A model generated the notes under the pieces. It ran no database searches. It had not been told where the DNA came from and saw only the letters and a list, made by a program, of their open reading frames with translations. The position numbers were made by a program, and so were the translations under genes. Positions 40,319 to 51,455 of a stretch of 64,000 nucleotides of DNA are shown piece by piece. The stretch is from Actinomadura barringtoniae (GTDB lineage: Bacteria; Actinomycetota; Actinomycetes; Streptosporangiales; Streptosporangiaceae): NCBI RefSeq assembly GCF_017573505.1, contig NZ_JAGEOJ010000006.1, positions 310,001 through 374,000 on the forward strand, in the 5' to 3' direction. Numbering within the stretch: the first letter of the stretch is position 1; every line of letters begins with the position of its first letter.

Positions 40319-41985
40319 TGACAGAGGTCCTGGTCCCCAAGAACCTCCACTACAAATGGGTCGCGCTCGCCAACACAACGGCGGCGGTCTTCATGGCCGC
40401 GCTCGACGGCTCCATCGTGCTCATCGCGCTGCCCGCCATCTTCCGCGGCATCGGACTCAACCCGCTCGCCCCAGGCAACATCGGCTACCTGCTCTGGATG
40501 ATCATGGGCTACCGGCTCGTCCAGGCGGTGTTCGTGGTGCCGCTCGGCAGGCTCGGCGACATGTTCGGGCGGGTGCGGATCTACAACGCCGGGTTCGCCG
40601 TCTTCACGCTCGCCTCGATCCTGCTGTCCTTCGACCCGTTCCACGGCGGCGGCGGGGCGATCTGGCTGATCGGCTGGCGGATGCTCCAGGCGGTCGGCGG
40701 GTCGATGCTGATGGCCAACTCCGCCGCGATCCTCACCGACGCGTTCCCCGACGACCAGCGCGGCTTCGCGCTCGGCATCAACCAGGTCGCGGGCCTCGGC
40801 GGCCAGTTCATCGGGCTGGTCGCGGGCGGCATCCTGGCGATCTGGGACTGGCGCGCGGTCTTCTGGGTGAACGTGCCGGTCGGCATCTTCGGCACCATCT
40901 GGGCGTACCGCAACCTGCGCGAGTCCGGACGGCGCCGCCGCCGCGCCCGTTTCGACTGGTGGGGCAACCTCACGTTCGCCGCCGGGCTGAGCCTGCTGCT
41001 GATCGGCATCACGAACGGCATCCATCCCTACCGCGACCACGCGATGGGCTGGACGAACCCGTCGGTGGTCGTTCAGCTCGGCCTCGGCATCGCCCTGCTC
41101 ATCGCCTTCGCCTTCATCGAACGCCAAGCCACCGAGCCGATGTTCTCGCTCGAACTCCTGCGAATCAGAGCGTTCACCGCGGGCAACCTCGCCGGGTTCG
41201 CGGCGCGGCTCGGGCAGGGCGGACTGCAGTTCGTCCTCATCATCTGGCTGCAGGGGATCTGGCTGCCCCTGCACGGCTACGACTACGCCGACACACCACT
41301 CTGGGCGGGCATTTTCATGCTGCCGCTGACCGCCGGGTTCCTGGTCGCGGGGCCGGTGTCGGGCCATCTGTCCGACCGCTTCGGCGCGCGCGGGCTCGCG
41401 ACCAGCGGCATGCTCCTGTACGCGGCGAGCTTCATCGGCCTGCTCGCCCTCCCGATCGACTTCCCGTACTGGGCGTTCGCGGTCATGATCGCGGCGAACG
41501 GCGTAGGCATGGGCATGTTCAGCTCGCCCAACTCGTCCTCGATCATGAGCAGCGTCCCACCCGAGCACCGCGGCGTGGCCTCCGGCATGCGCGCGACGTT
41601 CCAGAACTCCGGAACGGCCCTCTCCATCGGCGTGTTCTTCTCCCTGATGATCAGCGGCCTGGCGAGCTCGCTCCCCGCCTCCCTCTCCTCCGGTCTGCAA
41701 GCCCACGGCGTCCCAGCCGACGCCGCCGCCCAGGCCGCCGGCCTGCCCCCGGTCTCGTCCCTGTTCGCCGCGATCCTCGGCGTCAACCCCATTGGAACGA
41801 TCCTCGCCCCCAGCGGCGTCCTCCCCACCCTCTCCGAAGCCGACCGCCAAACCCTCACCGGCCGCGAGTTCTTCCCCCACCTCATCTCAGCCCCGTTCCA
41901 CGACGGCCTGGTAGTCGTCTTCGCAGTCTCCGCCGCCCTAGGCGTCCTCGCCGCCCTAGCCTCCCTCCTCCGAGAACGCCGCTAA
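40318..41985 (+). CDS. MFS drug transporter, DHA2 (14-TM) family
   Basis: 555 aa with about 14 hydrophobic segments. It has the family pattern A-L-D-G-S-I-V-L-I-A-L-P (motif D1), G-R-L-G-D-M-F-G-R-V-R (motif A), and G-R-x(n)-S near G-W-R-M-L-Q-A-V-G-G-S (motif B region). Members use proton motive force to export drugs or dyes. Coupling to a marR gene fits an inducible efflux unit. Confidence 0.9.
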   Translation: MTEVLVPKNLHYKWVALANTTAAVFMAALDGSIVLIALPAIFRGIGLNPLAPGNIGYLLWMIMGYRLVQAVFVVPLGRLGDMFGRVRIYNAGFAVFTLASILLSFDPFHGGGGAIWLIGWRMLQAVGGSMLMANSAAILTDAFPDDQRGFALGINQVAGLGGQFIGLVAGGILAIWDWRAVFWVNVPVGIFGTIWAYRNLRESGRRRRRARFDWWGNLTFAAGLSLLLIGITNGIHPYRDHAMGWTNPSVVVQLGLGIALLIAFAFIERQATEPMFSLELLRIRAFTAGNLAGFAARLGQGGLQFVLIIWLQGIWLPLHGYDYADTPLWAGIFMLPLTAGFLVAGPVSGHLSDRFGARGLATSGMLLYAASFIGLLALPIDFPYWAFAVMIAANGVGMGMFSSPNSSSIMSSVPPEHRGVASGMRATFQNSGTALSIGVFFSLMISGLASSLPASLSSGLQAHGVPADAAAQAAGLPPVSSLFAAILGVNPIGTILAPSGVLPTLSEADRQTLTGREFFPHLISAPFHDGLVVVFAVSAALGVLAALASLLRERR

Positions 41986-42013
41986 CCAGCCGCAAAAGCC
42001 TCCCGTGCATGCG

Positions 42014-42046
42014 AACGGGCCGCCCCCCTGAGGGAGACGGCCCGTT
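42014..42046 (-). terminator. Hairpin terminator behind acnA
   Basis: AACGGGCCG (42014-42022) pairs perfectly with CGGCCCGTT (42038-42046); the loop contains a second CCC-TGA-GGG stem. It lies 14 nt after the aconitase stop and may also stop transcripts from the MFS side. No long U tract follows. Confidence 0.65.
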
Positions 42047-42060
42047 GGCTGGCGTGCTGC

Positions 42061-44778
<2,718 letters not shown>

Positions 44779-44878
44779 GGTACTTCCTCCACAGACTGTC
44801 GATCCTGATCCCTATGAATCCTGCCCTAGTCCCGTCCCTGCTCGGGAATCAGGGCCGCCTAACTTCGTCAGTATTTCT

Positions 44879-44981
44879 CTTGACGTCAAGCTATCTCCGA
44901 TTTATCTCGATATCAAGCTACCGGCGGGTAACTCAAAATCCCGGGAACCGCCTGGCCCGCTCGACCGTTTCCGATATATCG
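44879..44981. promoter_or_regulatory. Palindromes in the acnA-padR divergent region
   Basis: CTTGACGTCAAG (44879-44890) and CGATATATCG (44972-44981) are perfect palindromes. TCAAGCTA occurs twice (44886 and 44913), and further TATCG copies stand near 44987. The stretch is AT-richer than its surroundings. The second palindrome resembles PadR-type sites and is 52-61 bp before padR, so autoregulation is likely; control of acnA by the same protein is only possible. Confidence 0.5.
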
Positions 44982-45032
44982 TTGTCGTATCGCGAGAGAT
45001 CTAAGAACGATCTCGGAAGCAGGGGGAAGAAC

Positions 45033-45767
45033 ATGGGCTCACACCACCACGGCGGCCCCGATCTCCGCTGGGCCTTGGCGGCGGCCGCGCTGGGCGCCAA
45101 GGCGGCACACGCCGCGTCCCGCCACCACGGTGGGCACGGATGCGGCCCCGGGGGCGGCGCCAGGTTCGAGGGACCCGGCTTCGGCTGGATGTTCGGGGGC
45201 GGGCCGGGCGGTGGACCCGGTCCTTGGGGTCCGCCTCCCGGTCCCTGGGGCCGGGGCCCGTGGGCACGCGGCGGAGGCCCCTGGGGACGCGGGCCGAAGG
45301 CGCGCAAGGGCAACGTCCGCGCCGCGATCCTGGCCCTCCTCGCCGAGAACCCGCTGAACGGCTACCAGATCATCCAGGAGATCAACGAGCGCAGCGGCGG
45401 CGGCTGGAAGCCCAGCCCCGGCGCCGTCTACCCCGCCCTCCAGCAGCTCGCCGACGAGGGCCTCATCCGCGGCGAGGAAGGTGAAGGCCGCAAGACCTTC
45501 CACCTCACCGACGAGGGCCGCGCCTACGTCGAGGAGCACGCCGACGAGCTCTCCGAGCCCTGGGCCGAGATGACGCCCGACTTCGGCGAGGGCGTCCCCG
45601 ACCTCTTCAAGCAGGTCGCCCAGACCGGCGCCGCCGTGATGCAGGTCGTCCACTCCGGTTCGCCCGAGCAGGTCGCCCAGGCCAAGGATGTCCTCGCCGA
45701 GGCCCGCCGCAAGCTCTACCTGATCCTGGCCGAGACCGACGACACCCCCGACGCCGCCGAGGAGTAA
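45033..45767 (+). CDS. PadR-family regulator with Gly/Pro/His-rich N-terminus
   Basis: 244 aa from the ATG at 45033 (AGGGGGAAG upstream). Residues 1-90 are low-complexity (H-H-H-G, G-G-G-P-G, W-G repeats). The winged helix follows: V-R-A-A-I-L-A-L-L-A-E-N-P-L-N-G-Y-Q-I-I, P-S-P-G-A-V-Y-P-A-L-Q-Q-L and G-R-K-T-F-H-L-T-D-E-G. His/Gly-rich leaders occur in many actinomycete PadR proteins and could bind metal (inference). It is followed after 2 bp by the DUF1707 gene. Confidence 0.9.
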   Translation: MGSHHHGGPDLRWALAAAALGAKAAHAASRHHGGHGCGPGGGARFEGPGFGWMFGGGPGGGPGPWGPPPGPWGRGPWARGGGPWGRGPKARKGNVRAAILALLAENPLNGYQIIQEINERSGGGWKPSPGAVYPALQQLADEGLIRGEEGEGRKTFHLTDEGRAYVEEHADELSEPWAEMTPDFGEGVPDLFKQVAQTGAAVMQVVHSGSPEQVAQAKDVLAEARRKLYLILAETDDTPDAAEE

Positions 45768-45769
45768 AG

Positions 45770-46270
45770 GTGTCCCCCGACGAGATCCGCATCGGCGACA
45801 CCGAGCGTGACGCGGTGACCGCCGCCCTCCACGACCACTTCGCCGAGGGCCGCCTGACCAGCTCCGAGCTGGACGAACGGCTGGAGGCCACCCTCACCGC
45901 CAAAACCACGGGCGACCTGCGCACGATCGTGCGCGACCTCCCAGGCGACAGCGGCCTCAAGCCCGCCCACCAGCCCGAACGAGGCGACCACCCTCTCTGG
46001 GGCCAGCACCCCTACGCTGCCTGGCAGGGCCCGCGCCACCACATGGAAAGGCGAGGCCACCCGGTAGGCCCCTGGGGCCACCACCACCTCGCCCGGGGCC
46101 ATCGCCGGGGCTTCCCCGGCTTCCCCATCGTCCTGGCGGTCTTCCTCATCGTCGGCTTCACGGCAGGCTTCCCAACAGCCCTGTTCACCGTCTTCCAGGT
46201 AGCCCTCCTGATCTGGATCGTCAAGGCCATAGTCCTGTCCGCCCGTCTACGCCGCTCGCACCACCGCTAG
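45770..46270 (+). CDS. DUF1707 membrane protein
   Basis: 166 aa from a GTG. The DUF1707 domain (about 3-55) is clear: I-R-I-G-D-T-E-R-D-A-V-T-A-A-L-H-D-H-F-A-E-G-R-L, then E-L-D-E-R-L-E-A-T-L-T-A-K-T. A His/Pro/Gly-rich middle leads to two hydrophobic segments near 122-137 and 142-158. It is coupled to padR, a common pairing in actinomycetes. Its last codons form the first copy of a 27-bp repeat. Confidence 0.88.
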   Translation: MSPDEIRIGDTERDAVTAALHDHFAEGRLTSSELDERLEATLTAKTTGDLRTIVRDLPGDSGLKPAHQPERGDHPLWGQHPYAAWQGPRHHMERRGHPVGPWGHHHLARGHRRGFPGFPIVLAVFLIVGFTAGFPTALFTVFQVALLIWIVKAIVLSARLRRSHHR

Positions 46271-46334
46271 GCCCGGCTGCGCTCACACCACCGCTAGGCC
46301 CAGCTGCGCTCGCACCACCGCTAGGCCCGGCTGC
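46254..46334 (+). repeat. 27-bp tandem repeat, 3 copies, spanning the DUF1707 stop
   Basis: gctcgcaccaccgctaggcc-type units at 46254, 46281 and 46308; the first and third are identical. The first copy contains the stop codon of the DUF1707 gene, so each unit repeats the end R-S-H-H-R-stop. Confidence 0.92.
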
Positions 46335-46368
46335 GGGACCGCGTCCCCCGAACGCGGCCCCGCAGCCG
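46328..46368. terminator. Strong hairpin between convergent genes
   Basis: CGGCTGCGGG (46328-46337) pairs with CCCGCAGCCG (46359-46368); after one A/C mismatch CCGCGT pairs with ACGCGG around a 7-nt loop. It is 58 nt beyond the DUF1707 stop and serves the gap to the convergent response regulator. The rest of the 316-bp gap (to 46586) shows nothing recognisable. Confidence 0.6.
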
Positions 46369-46586
46369 CCCACCTCACCACGCCCAACGCCCAGGCCAGG
46401 CCGGACCCTGTCCGTCCCCGGGCCCGCTCCCGGCACGGACACCAGCAGGCCGCAACAGCTCCCGAGCGCCGCCCAGCACGTGCCCAACCCGCCGCGCACA
46501 TGCCCAGCTCGCACGCGCCCGGCCAGTCCTGCTCTGTGACCGTCACCCTGCTGACGAGTGCATCGGCAGGTGAGGTGGCGGGGGTG

Positions 46587-47234
46587 TCAGGTTCCGAGGC
46601 CTGCTTCGTAGGCGACGAGGCCCGCTTGGGTGCGGTTGGCGCAGCCGAGTTTCTCGAGCAGGCGTGAGACGTAGCCCTTGACGGTCGCTTCGCTCAGGTA
46701 CAGGCGGCCTGCGATCTGGGCGTTCGACAGGCCCTCGCCCAGGCAGGCGAGCACCTCGGTTTCGCGTTCGGTCAGCTCCTCGATCAGCGCGCGGTTCTGG
46801 TCGCGTTCGGAGGTACGTTCGGCAGCCGAGGAGACCAGGCGGCGGGTCGCGGCGGCCGACATCACGGTGTGGCCGTCGGCTGCCACCCGCACGAGTTCGA
46901 CCAGGTCCTCCGGGGGCGTCGACTTGAGCAGGAACCCGCCCGCGCCGAGCCGCAGCGCCCGGATGACGTAGTGGTCGGCGTCGAAGGTCGTCAGCGCGAC
47001 GATCACGGGCGGGGCCTGAAGCGCGGCGATGCGTTCGATGGCGGTCAGGCCGTCCACGCCCGGCATCCGCAGGTCCATCAGTACGAGGTCCGGCCGGTGG
47101 CGCAGCACCGCTTCCACCGCCGCGGCTCCGTCGTACGCCTCGTCGACGACCTCGATGTCGCCCGCGGATCCGAGGATCGTCCGCAGGTGCGCGCAGACCA
47201 TCCGCTCGTCGTCGACCAGCACCACCCTGATCAC
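46587..47234 (-). CDS. NarL/LuxR-type response regulator
   Basis: 215 aa from the GTG at 47234 with GAGGAGG upstream. The receiver has V-D-D-E, phospho-acceptor D in V-L-M-D-L-R-M-P and K in F-L-L-K-S. The C-terminal LuxR helix-turn-helix reads L-T-E-R-E-T-E-V-L-A-C-L-G-E-G-L-S-N, then E-A-T-V-K-G-Y-V-S. It overlaps the kinase stop (GTGA) and forms a two-component pair with it. The divergent FtsX-type permease gene is a possible target. Confidence 0.95.
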   Translation of the reverse strand: MIRVVLVDDERMVCAHLRTILGSAGDIEVVDEAYDGAAAVEAVLRHRPDLVLMDLRMPGVDGLTAIERIAALQAPPVIVALTTFDADHYVIRALRLGAGGFLLKSTPPEDLVELVRVAADGHTVMSAAATRRLVSSAAERTSERDQNRALIEELTERETEVLACLGEGLSNAQIAGRLYLSEATVKGYVSRLLEKLGCANRTQAGLVAYEAGLGT

Positions 47235-48595
47235 GCCACCTCCTCGCCTGACGGCTCGGACTGACCTGACCGTGGCCCCACGGCGTTCACGGGCACCTTC
47301 TCTGGTGCGGACGTGGGGACGTAGGCGGGGAGCGAGGCCTCGACGCTGAAGCCGCCGTCGGGCGCGGGACCCGAGTGGAACGTCCCGCCGATCAGTTCGA
47401 CGCGCTGCTGCAATCCCACCAGGCCCGTGCCCGAGCCGCTGGCGGCCAGGTCGGCGTCGGCAGGCAAGGCCGGTGGGGTGTTGCGGACAGCGAGCCGCAC
47501 GCCGTCGGTCCGGTAGCTCACGTCCACGCGCACCCGCGCGCCGGGCGCGTGCTTGCGCACGTTGGTCAGCGCCTCCTGCACGATCCGGAACGCCGTCCGG
47601 CCGACGACGGGCGAGGCGAGCGGCGGGTCGCCCTCCTCGACCAACTCGACCGGCACTCCCACCGAGTCGGACTCGGCGATCAGCGCGGACAGGTCGGGCA
47701 GCGGGCCGTGCGCGCCGGCCTCCTCGTCCGGCCCCTCGGTCGTACGGCGCAGCAGCCCGATCACGTCGCGCAGCTCGTCCAGGGCCTGGCAGCCGGTGCT
47801 GCGCAGTTCCTCGGCGGCCGCGCGGGTGCCGTCGTCGGGCGCCTGTACGCGCAGCGCGCCCGCCTGAAGCACCATCAGCGTCACGCGATGTGCCACGACG
47901 TCGTGCATCTCCGCCGCGAGCCGGGCCCGCTCCTCGGCCCGCGCCTGCTCGGCCAGCAGGTGCTGCTCGCGCTCGGCCCGCTCGGCCCGGTCGCGCAGGC
48001 CCCGGACGACACCGCGCCGTGCCGAGACGTACAGCCCGATCAACGCTCCCACGACCGGGAACAGCACCGACCGGTAGATCAGTGCGGCGGACGCGTCGGT
48101 CTCCTGGCCGCGAATCGGCTGGACCACCGCGTCGGGCATCACCCGCGTGGTGAGGATGACCGCGACGACCAGCACGACCACCGGGATGCCGCGCACCCAC
48201 GGCGGACGACCGCCCTTGTCGAACGACATCACCGCGTAGGCGGCGAACGGCGCGGTCGGCGGCCACCAGATCAGCGGCTCCACGCTGATGTCGCCGCTCG
48301 TGTGCAGCAGCGTCCCGGGTGCGACGTACTCGACGACCAGCAGCACGACCGTCAGGCCCGTGGTGAGCCACGCGACCGTCATCGGCGCCCGCCGGCGGAA
48401 CACCAAGGACGCCCCGACCAGCGCCAGGACCGTGACCGTGACCCCGTCGAGCGGCCGGAACATCGCGCGATGCTGGGTCGCGGTCTGCACGCTCAGCAGC
48501 ACGCCGAGGACCACCACGACGACGTCGGAGAAGACGTCGAGACCGGGGCGGTCGCGAATGCCCGGGAGGCGGCGAAGGCGGCTGAGATTGCACAC
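47231..48595 (-). CDS. Sensor histidine kinase, NarX/DesK (HPK7) type
   Basis: 454 aa from a GTG. About five hydrophobic segments occupy residues 20-195. The dimerisation helix has the phospho-acceptor His in E-M-H-D-V-V-A-H-R, and the ATP-binding part has Q-E-A-L-T-N-V-R-K-H and G-T-G-L-V-G-L. It phosphorylates the response regulator encoded directly downstream. Genes of this pair often control drug or lipid export; here an ABC-permease gene is divergent. Confidence 0.93.
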   Translation of the reverse strand: MCNLSRLRRLPGIRDRPGLDVFSDVVVVVLGVLLSVQTATQHRAMFRPLDGVTVTVLALVGASLVFRRRAPMTVAWLTTGLTVVLLVVEYVAPGTLLHTSGDISVEPLIWWPPTAPFAAYAVMSFDKGGRPPWVRGIPVVVLVVAVILTTRVMPDAVVQPIRGQETDASAALIYRSVLFPVVGALIGLYVSARRGVVRGLRDRAERAEREQHLLAEQARAEERARLAAEMHDVVAHRVTLMVLQAGALRVQAPDDGTRAAAEELRSTGCQALDELRDVIGLLRRTTEGPDEEAGAHGPLPDLSALIAESDSVGVPVELVEEGDPPLASPVVGRTAFRIVQEALTNVRKHAPGARVRVDVSYRTDGVRLAVRNTPPALPADADLAASGSGTGLVGLQQRVELIGGTFHSGPAPDGGFSVEASLPAYVPTSAPEKVPVNAVGPRSGQSEPSGEEVA

Positions 48596-48724
48596 AAGGA
48601 CACGGTACGCATCCGGGCGCTCGCCGGGACCCTACGAAAGTAGGGACCCGACCCGACGTGCGTCGGTGCAGGTCCATCCGTTGCGCGCTGCCGCCACGCC
48701 GACGCCGTCGGCTCGAATCGAGCC

Positions 48725-51250
48725 ATGATGCTACGGCTCACTCTCCGCAGCCTGATCGCGCACCGGACCAGGCTGCTCCTCACGGCGATCGCGGTGGTCG
48801 CCGGGGTCGCCTTCGTCGCGGGCACCCTGATCTTCTCGGCCACCCTGGACCACACGTTCGACCGCGCCTTCGACGAGCTCGGCCAGGGCACCGACGCCGT
48901 CGCGCGCTCGCACAAGGCGTTCGACGACGAGCTCGGCTCGCGCGACACCGACCGGCCGCTGCCGGCCTCGGCCCTGGCCGCGGTACGGCGCGCGGACGGG
49001 GTCGCCAAGGCGCACGGCGTGGTCAACGGGTTCGCCGCGGTGGTGGACGGCAAGGGCAGGATCGTCGGGGGCGAGCCGCAGGTCGGCACGGACTGGTACG
49101 GCGATCCCGACCTGTCACTGATGCGCCTCCGGTCGGGGGCGCCGCCCGCCGCGCCGGACGAGATCGCCATCGACGAGAACACCGCCAAGGCCTCCGGCTA
49201 CGAGCTCGGCGACCAGGTCCCGATCGCGCTGGCCTCCGGTCGCCGGACGTTCCGTCTGGTGGGCGTCTTCCGCTACGGCAGCACGATCTCCGGGCAGCTC
49301 ACCGTGACGGCGTTCGAGCCCGCGACGGCTCAGCGCCTCCTGATGGAACGGCCCGGTTACTCGCAGATCACCGTGCACGCCGAGAAGGGCTACAGCCAGG
49401 AGCAGGTACGCACGTCCGTCGCCGCCGCGCTCCCGAGCGGGTACGAGGCGATCACCGGGCAACAGGCCATCGACGAGGTGGCCGCGCCGCTCAAGGACGT
49501 CCTCAAGGCCCTGCGAACGATTCTGCTGGCGTTCGCGGTGATCGCGGTGTTCGTCGGATCGTTCATCATCTTCAACACGTTCTCGATGCTGGTCGCGCAG
49601 CGCACCCGCGAGATGGCCCTGCTGCGCGCGGTCGGCGTCTCGCGCGCGCAGGTCACCCGGGCGGTGCTCGGCGAAGCGGTGGGCGTCGGGCTCCTCGGCT
49701 CGACGCTCGGCCTGGTCGCGGGCGGCGGCCTGGCGATCGGCCTGGCCCGGCTGATGTCGGCGGTCGCGGGCGAGGACCTGCCGTTCGAAGGCCTGGTGGT
49801 GCCGCCGGCGGCGGTGATCGGTTCGTACGCGGTGGGCCTGCTCGTCACGGCGGCCGCCGCCTACGTCCCGGCGCGCCGCGCCGCGCGCGTCCCACCGGTC
49901 GCCGCGCTGCGCGACGACGCGACGCTGGCGGCCCGTTCGCTGCGCCTGCGCGCGGTCACGGGCGGCATCGCGCTGGCGGCCGGCTGCGCCGCGATGATCG
50001 CCGGCCTGAACGGGAGCGGGAAGCCCGCGCTCACTCTCGCGGGCGGCGGCGCGATGACGTTCTTCATCGGCGTCACGACGCTGAGCCCGCTGATCAGCAA
50101 GCCGCTGACCTGGCTGATCGGGTGGCCGTTCGCCCGGTTCGGCGGCGCGGTGGGCACGCTCAGCCGCCGCAACGCGCTGCGCGACCCGCGGCAGACCGCG
50201 GCGACCGCGTCCGCCCTGATGATCGGCCTGGCGCTGATCGGCACGGTGTCGGTGATCACCCAGTCCATGTCGGTCACGGTGAACCGCCAGCTCGACGCGG
50301 GCCTCACCGCCGACTACCGGATCACCGGTCGCAGCCAGGTCACCCCGGTCGGGCCGGAGACCCTCGCCGCCGTGCGGAAGGTGCCGGGCGCGCGGGACGT
50401 GGTCGCGATGCGCACTGCGCGCTTCCGGATGGGCGGCAAGGTCCAGGCGGCGACGGCGGGCTCCCCCGCCCGCCTCGTGGCGCACTACCGCCTGCGCATG
50501 AGGGCGGGGCAGGCCGCGGTGCGCGGGACGGACGTGCTGGTCAGCGGCACGACGGCGGACGCCGAGCACTGGCGCGTCGGCACCGTCCTGCCGGGCGCGT
50601 TCCAGGACGGCGCGGCGACCACGTTCCGCGTCGCCGGGATCTACGACACGGCCAAGACCCTCTCCGACGTCGCACCCGGCATGATCATCGACGATGCGGC
50701 GTACGGCCCGCACGCGGCCGACCGGGCGATCGACCGCATCGAGGTGACCGGCGCGAGCTGGGGCGCGCTGGAGGCGGCGCTCGCGCCCTGGCCGAATGTC
50801 AAGCTCCAGGACCGGTCGCAGATCAAGAAGGCGGCGGCGGGCGGCATCGACCTGTTCCTCAACCTGGTGCTGGCCCTGCTGGTGCTGTCGGTCGTCATCG
50901 CGGCGCTGGGCATCGTCAACACGCTCGCGCTGTCGGTGGTCGAACGCACCCGCGAGATCGGGCTGCTGCGCGCGGTCGGGCTGGACCGCCGCCGGCTGCG
51001 CCGGATGATCCGGTACGAGGCGGTCATCATCTCGGTCTTCGGCGCGGTGCTGGGCCTGGGAATCGGCGTGGTCTTCGGCGTCACCGTGCAGAACGCGATG
51101 GCCGAGGACGGGGTGACGACGCTCGCCGTTCCATACGGGCGCCTTGGTCTCTACGTCGTGGCGGCGGCGTGCGTCGGCGTGCTCGCCGCGGTCTGGCCCG
51201 CCCGGCGCGCAGCCCGGCTGAACGTCCTCGACGCGATCACCGCCACCTAG
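48725..51250 (+). CDS. FtsX/MacB-type ABC permease with no ATPase gene beside it
   Basis: 841 aa. It has two FtsX units: an N-terminal membrane segment (about 15-40), a large extracytoplasmic domain, then three spans (about 265-380); a further span, second outer domain and three spans follow to the end (about 420-840). V-A-Q-R-T-R-E-M-A-L-L-R-A-V-G-V-S and V-E-R-T-R-E-I-G-L-L-R-A-V-G-L are the two conserved cytoplasmic loops. Such permeases normally pair with a LolD/MacB ATPase encoded next door; none is present on either side. It is divergent from the two-component genes. Confidence 0.92.
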   Translation: MMLRLTLRSLIAHRTRLLLTAIAVVAGVAFVAGTLIFSATLDHTFDRAFDELGQGTDAVARSHKAFDDELGSRDTDRPLPASALAAVRRADGVAKAHGVVNGFAAVVDGKGRIVGGEPQVGTDWYGDPDLSLMRLRSGAPPAAPDEIAIDENTAKASGYELGDQVPIALASGRRTFRLVGVFRYGSTISGQLTVTAFEPATAQRLLMERPGYSQITVHAEKGYSQEQVRTSVAAALPSGYEAITGQQAIDEVAAPLKDVLKALRTILLAFAVIAVFVGSFIIFNTFSMLVAQRTREMALLRAVGVSRAQVTRAVLGEAVGVGLLGSTLGLVAGGGLAIGLARLMSAVAGEDLPFEGLVVPPAAVIGSYAVGLLVTAAAAYVPARRAARVPPVAALRDDATLAARSLRLRAVTGGIALAAGCAAMIAGLNGSGKPALTLAGGGAMTFFIGVTTLSPLISKPLTWLIGWPFARFGGAVGTLSRRNALRDPRQTAATASALMIGLALIGTVSVITQSMSVTVNRQLDAGLTADYRITGRSQVTPVGPETLAAVRKVPGARDVVAMRTARFRMGGKVQAATAGSPARLVAHYRLRMRAGQAAVRGTDVLVSGTTADAEHWRVGTVLPGAFQDGAATTFRVAGIYDTAKTLSDVAPGMIIDDAAYGPHAADRAIDRIEVTGASWGALEAALAPWPNVKLQDRSQIKKAAAGGIDLFLNLVLALLVLSVVIAALGIVNTLALSVVERTREIGLLRAVGLDRRRLRRMIRYEAVIISVFGAVLGLGIGVVFGVTVQNAMAEDGVTTLAVPYGRLGLYVVAAACVGVLAAVWPARRAARLNVLDAITAT

Positions 51251-51255
51251 TGCGA

Positions 51256-51324
51256 TCACGGCAGCCGGTGCGCCGGGTCGGCGTCCAGCGCCGCACGCAC
51301 CGCCGCGACGCCCTGCCCCGGCGC
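51256..51324 (-). pseudogene. Possible 3' remnant of a lost gene
   Basis: The minus strand reads a 23-codon stretch (V-A-A-V-R-A-A-L-D-A-D-P-A-H-R-L-P-stop) with strongly GC-rich third positions, as in real genes here. CGCCACCTAG occurs at both edges of the region (51241 and 51323). It may be the tail of a deleted gene; the length is too short to be sure. Confidence 0.3.
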
Positions 51325-51425
51325 CACCTAGTTCGCCGCGCAGGTCCGAGATCCCATGGGGCTGGTGAGGAACCGGACTCAGGGCGGGAATCCAGTCGAA
51401 ACGCGGGCGCAACACTCCTCAGATC

Positions 51426-51444
51426 TCATTAGCTCGGCTAATGA
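51426..51444. promoter_or_regulatory. 19-bp perfect palindrome before the amidase gene
   Basis: TCATTAGC-TCG-GCTAATGA, immediately upstream of the ribosome site (AGAGGAG). It is either an operator or an RNA hairpin able to affect translation. Confidence 0.6.
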
Positions 51445-51455
51445 AGAGGAGTCAC

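Noticed and set aside
46587..48677. Apparent 696-residue extension of the response regulator
   Set aside because: The upstream part is an out-of-frame reading of the histidine kinase; GTG at 47234 has a strong ribosome site and overlaps the kinase stop.
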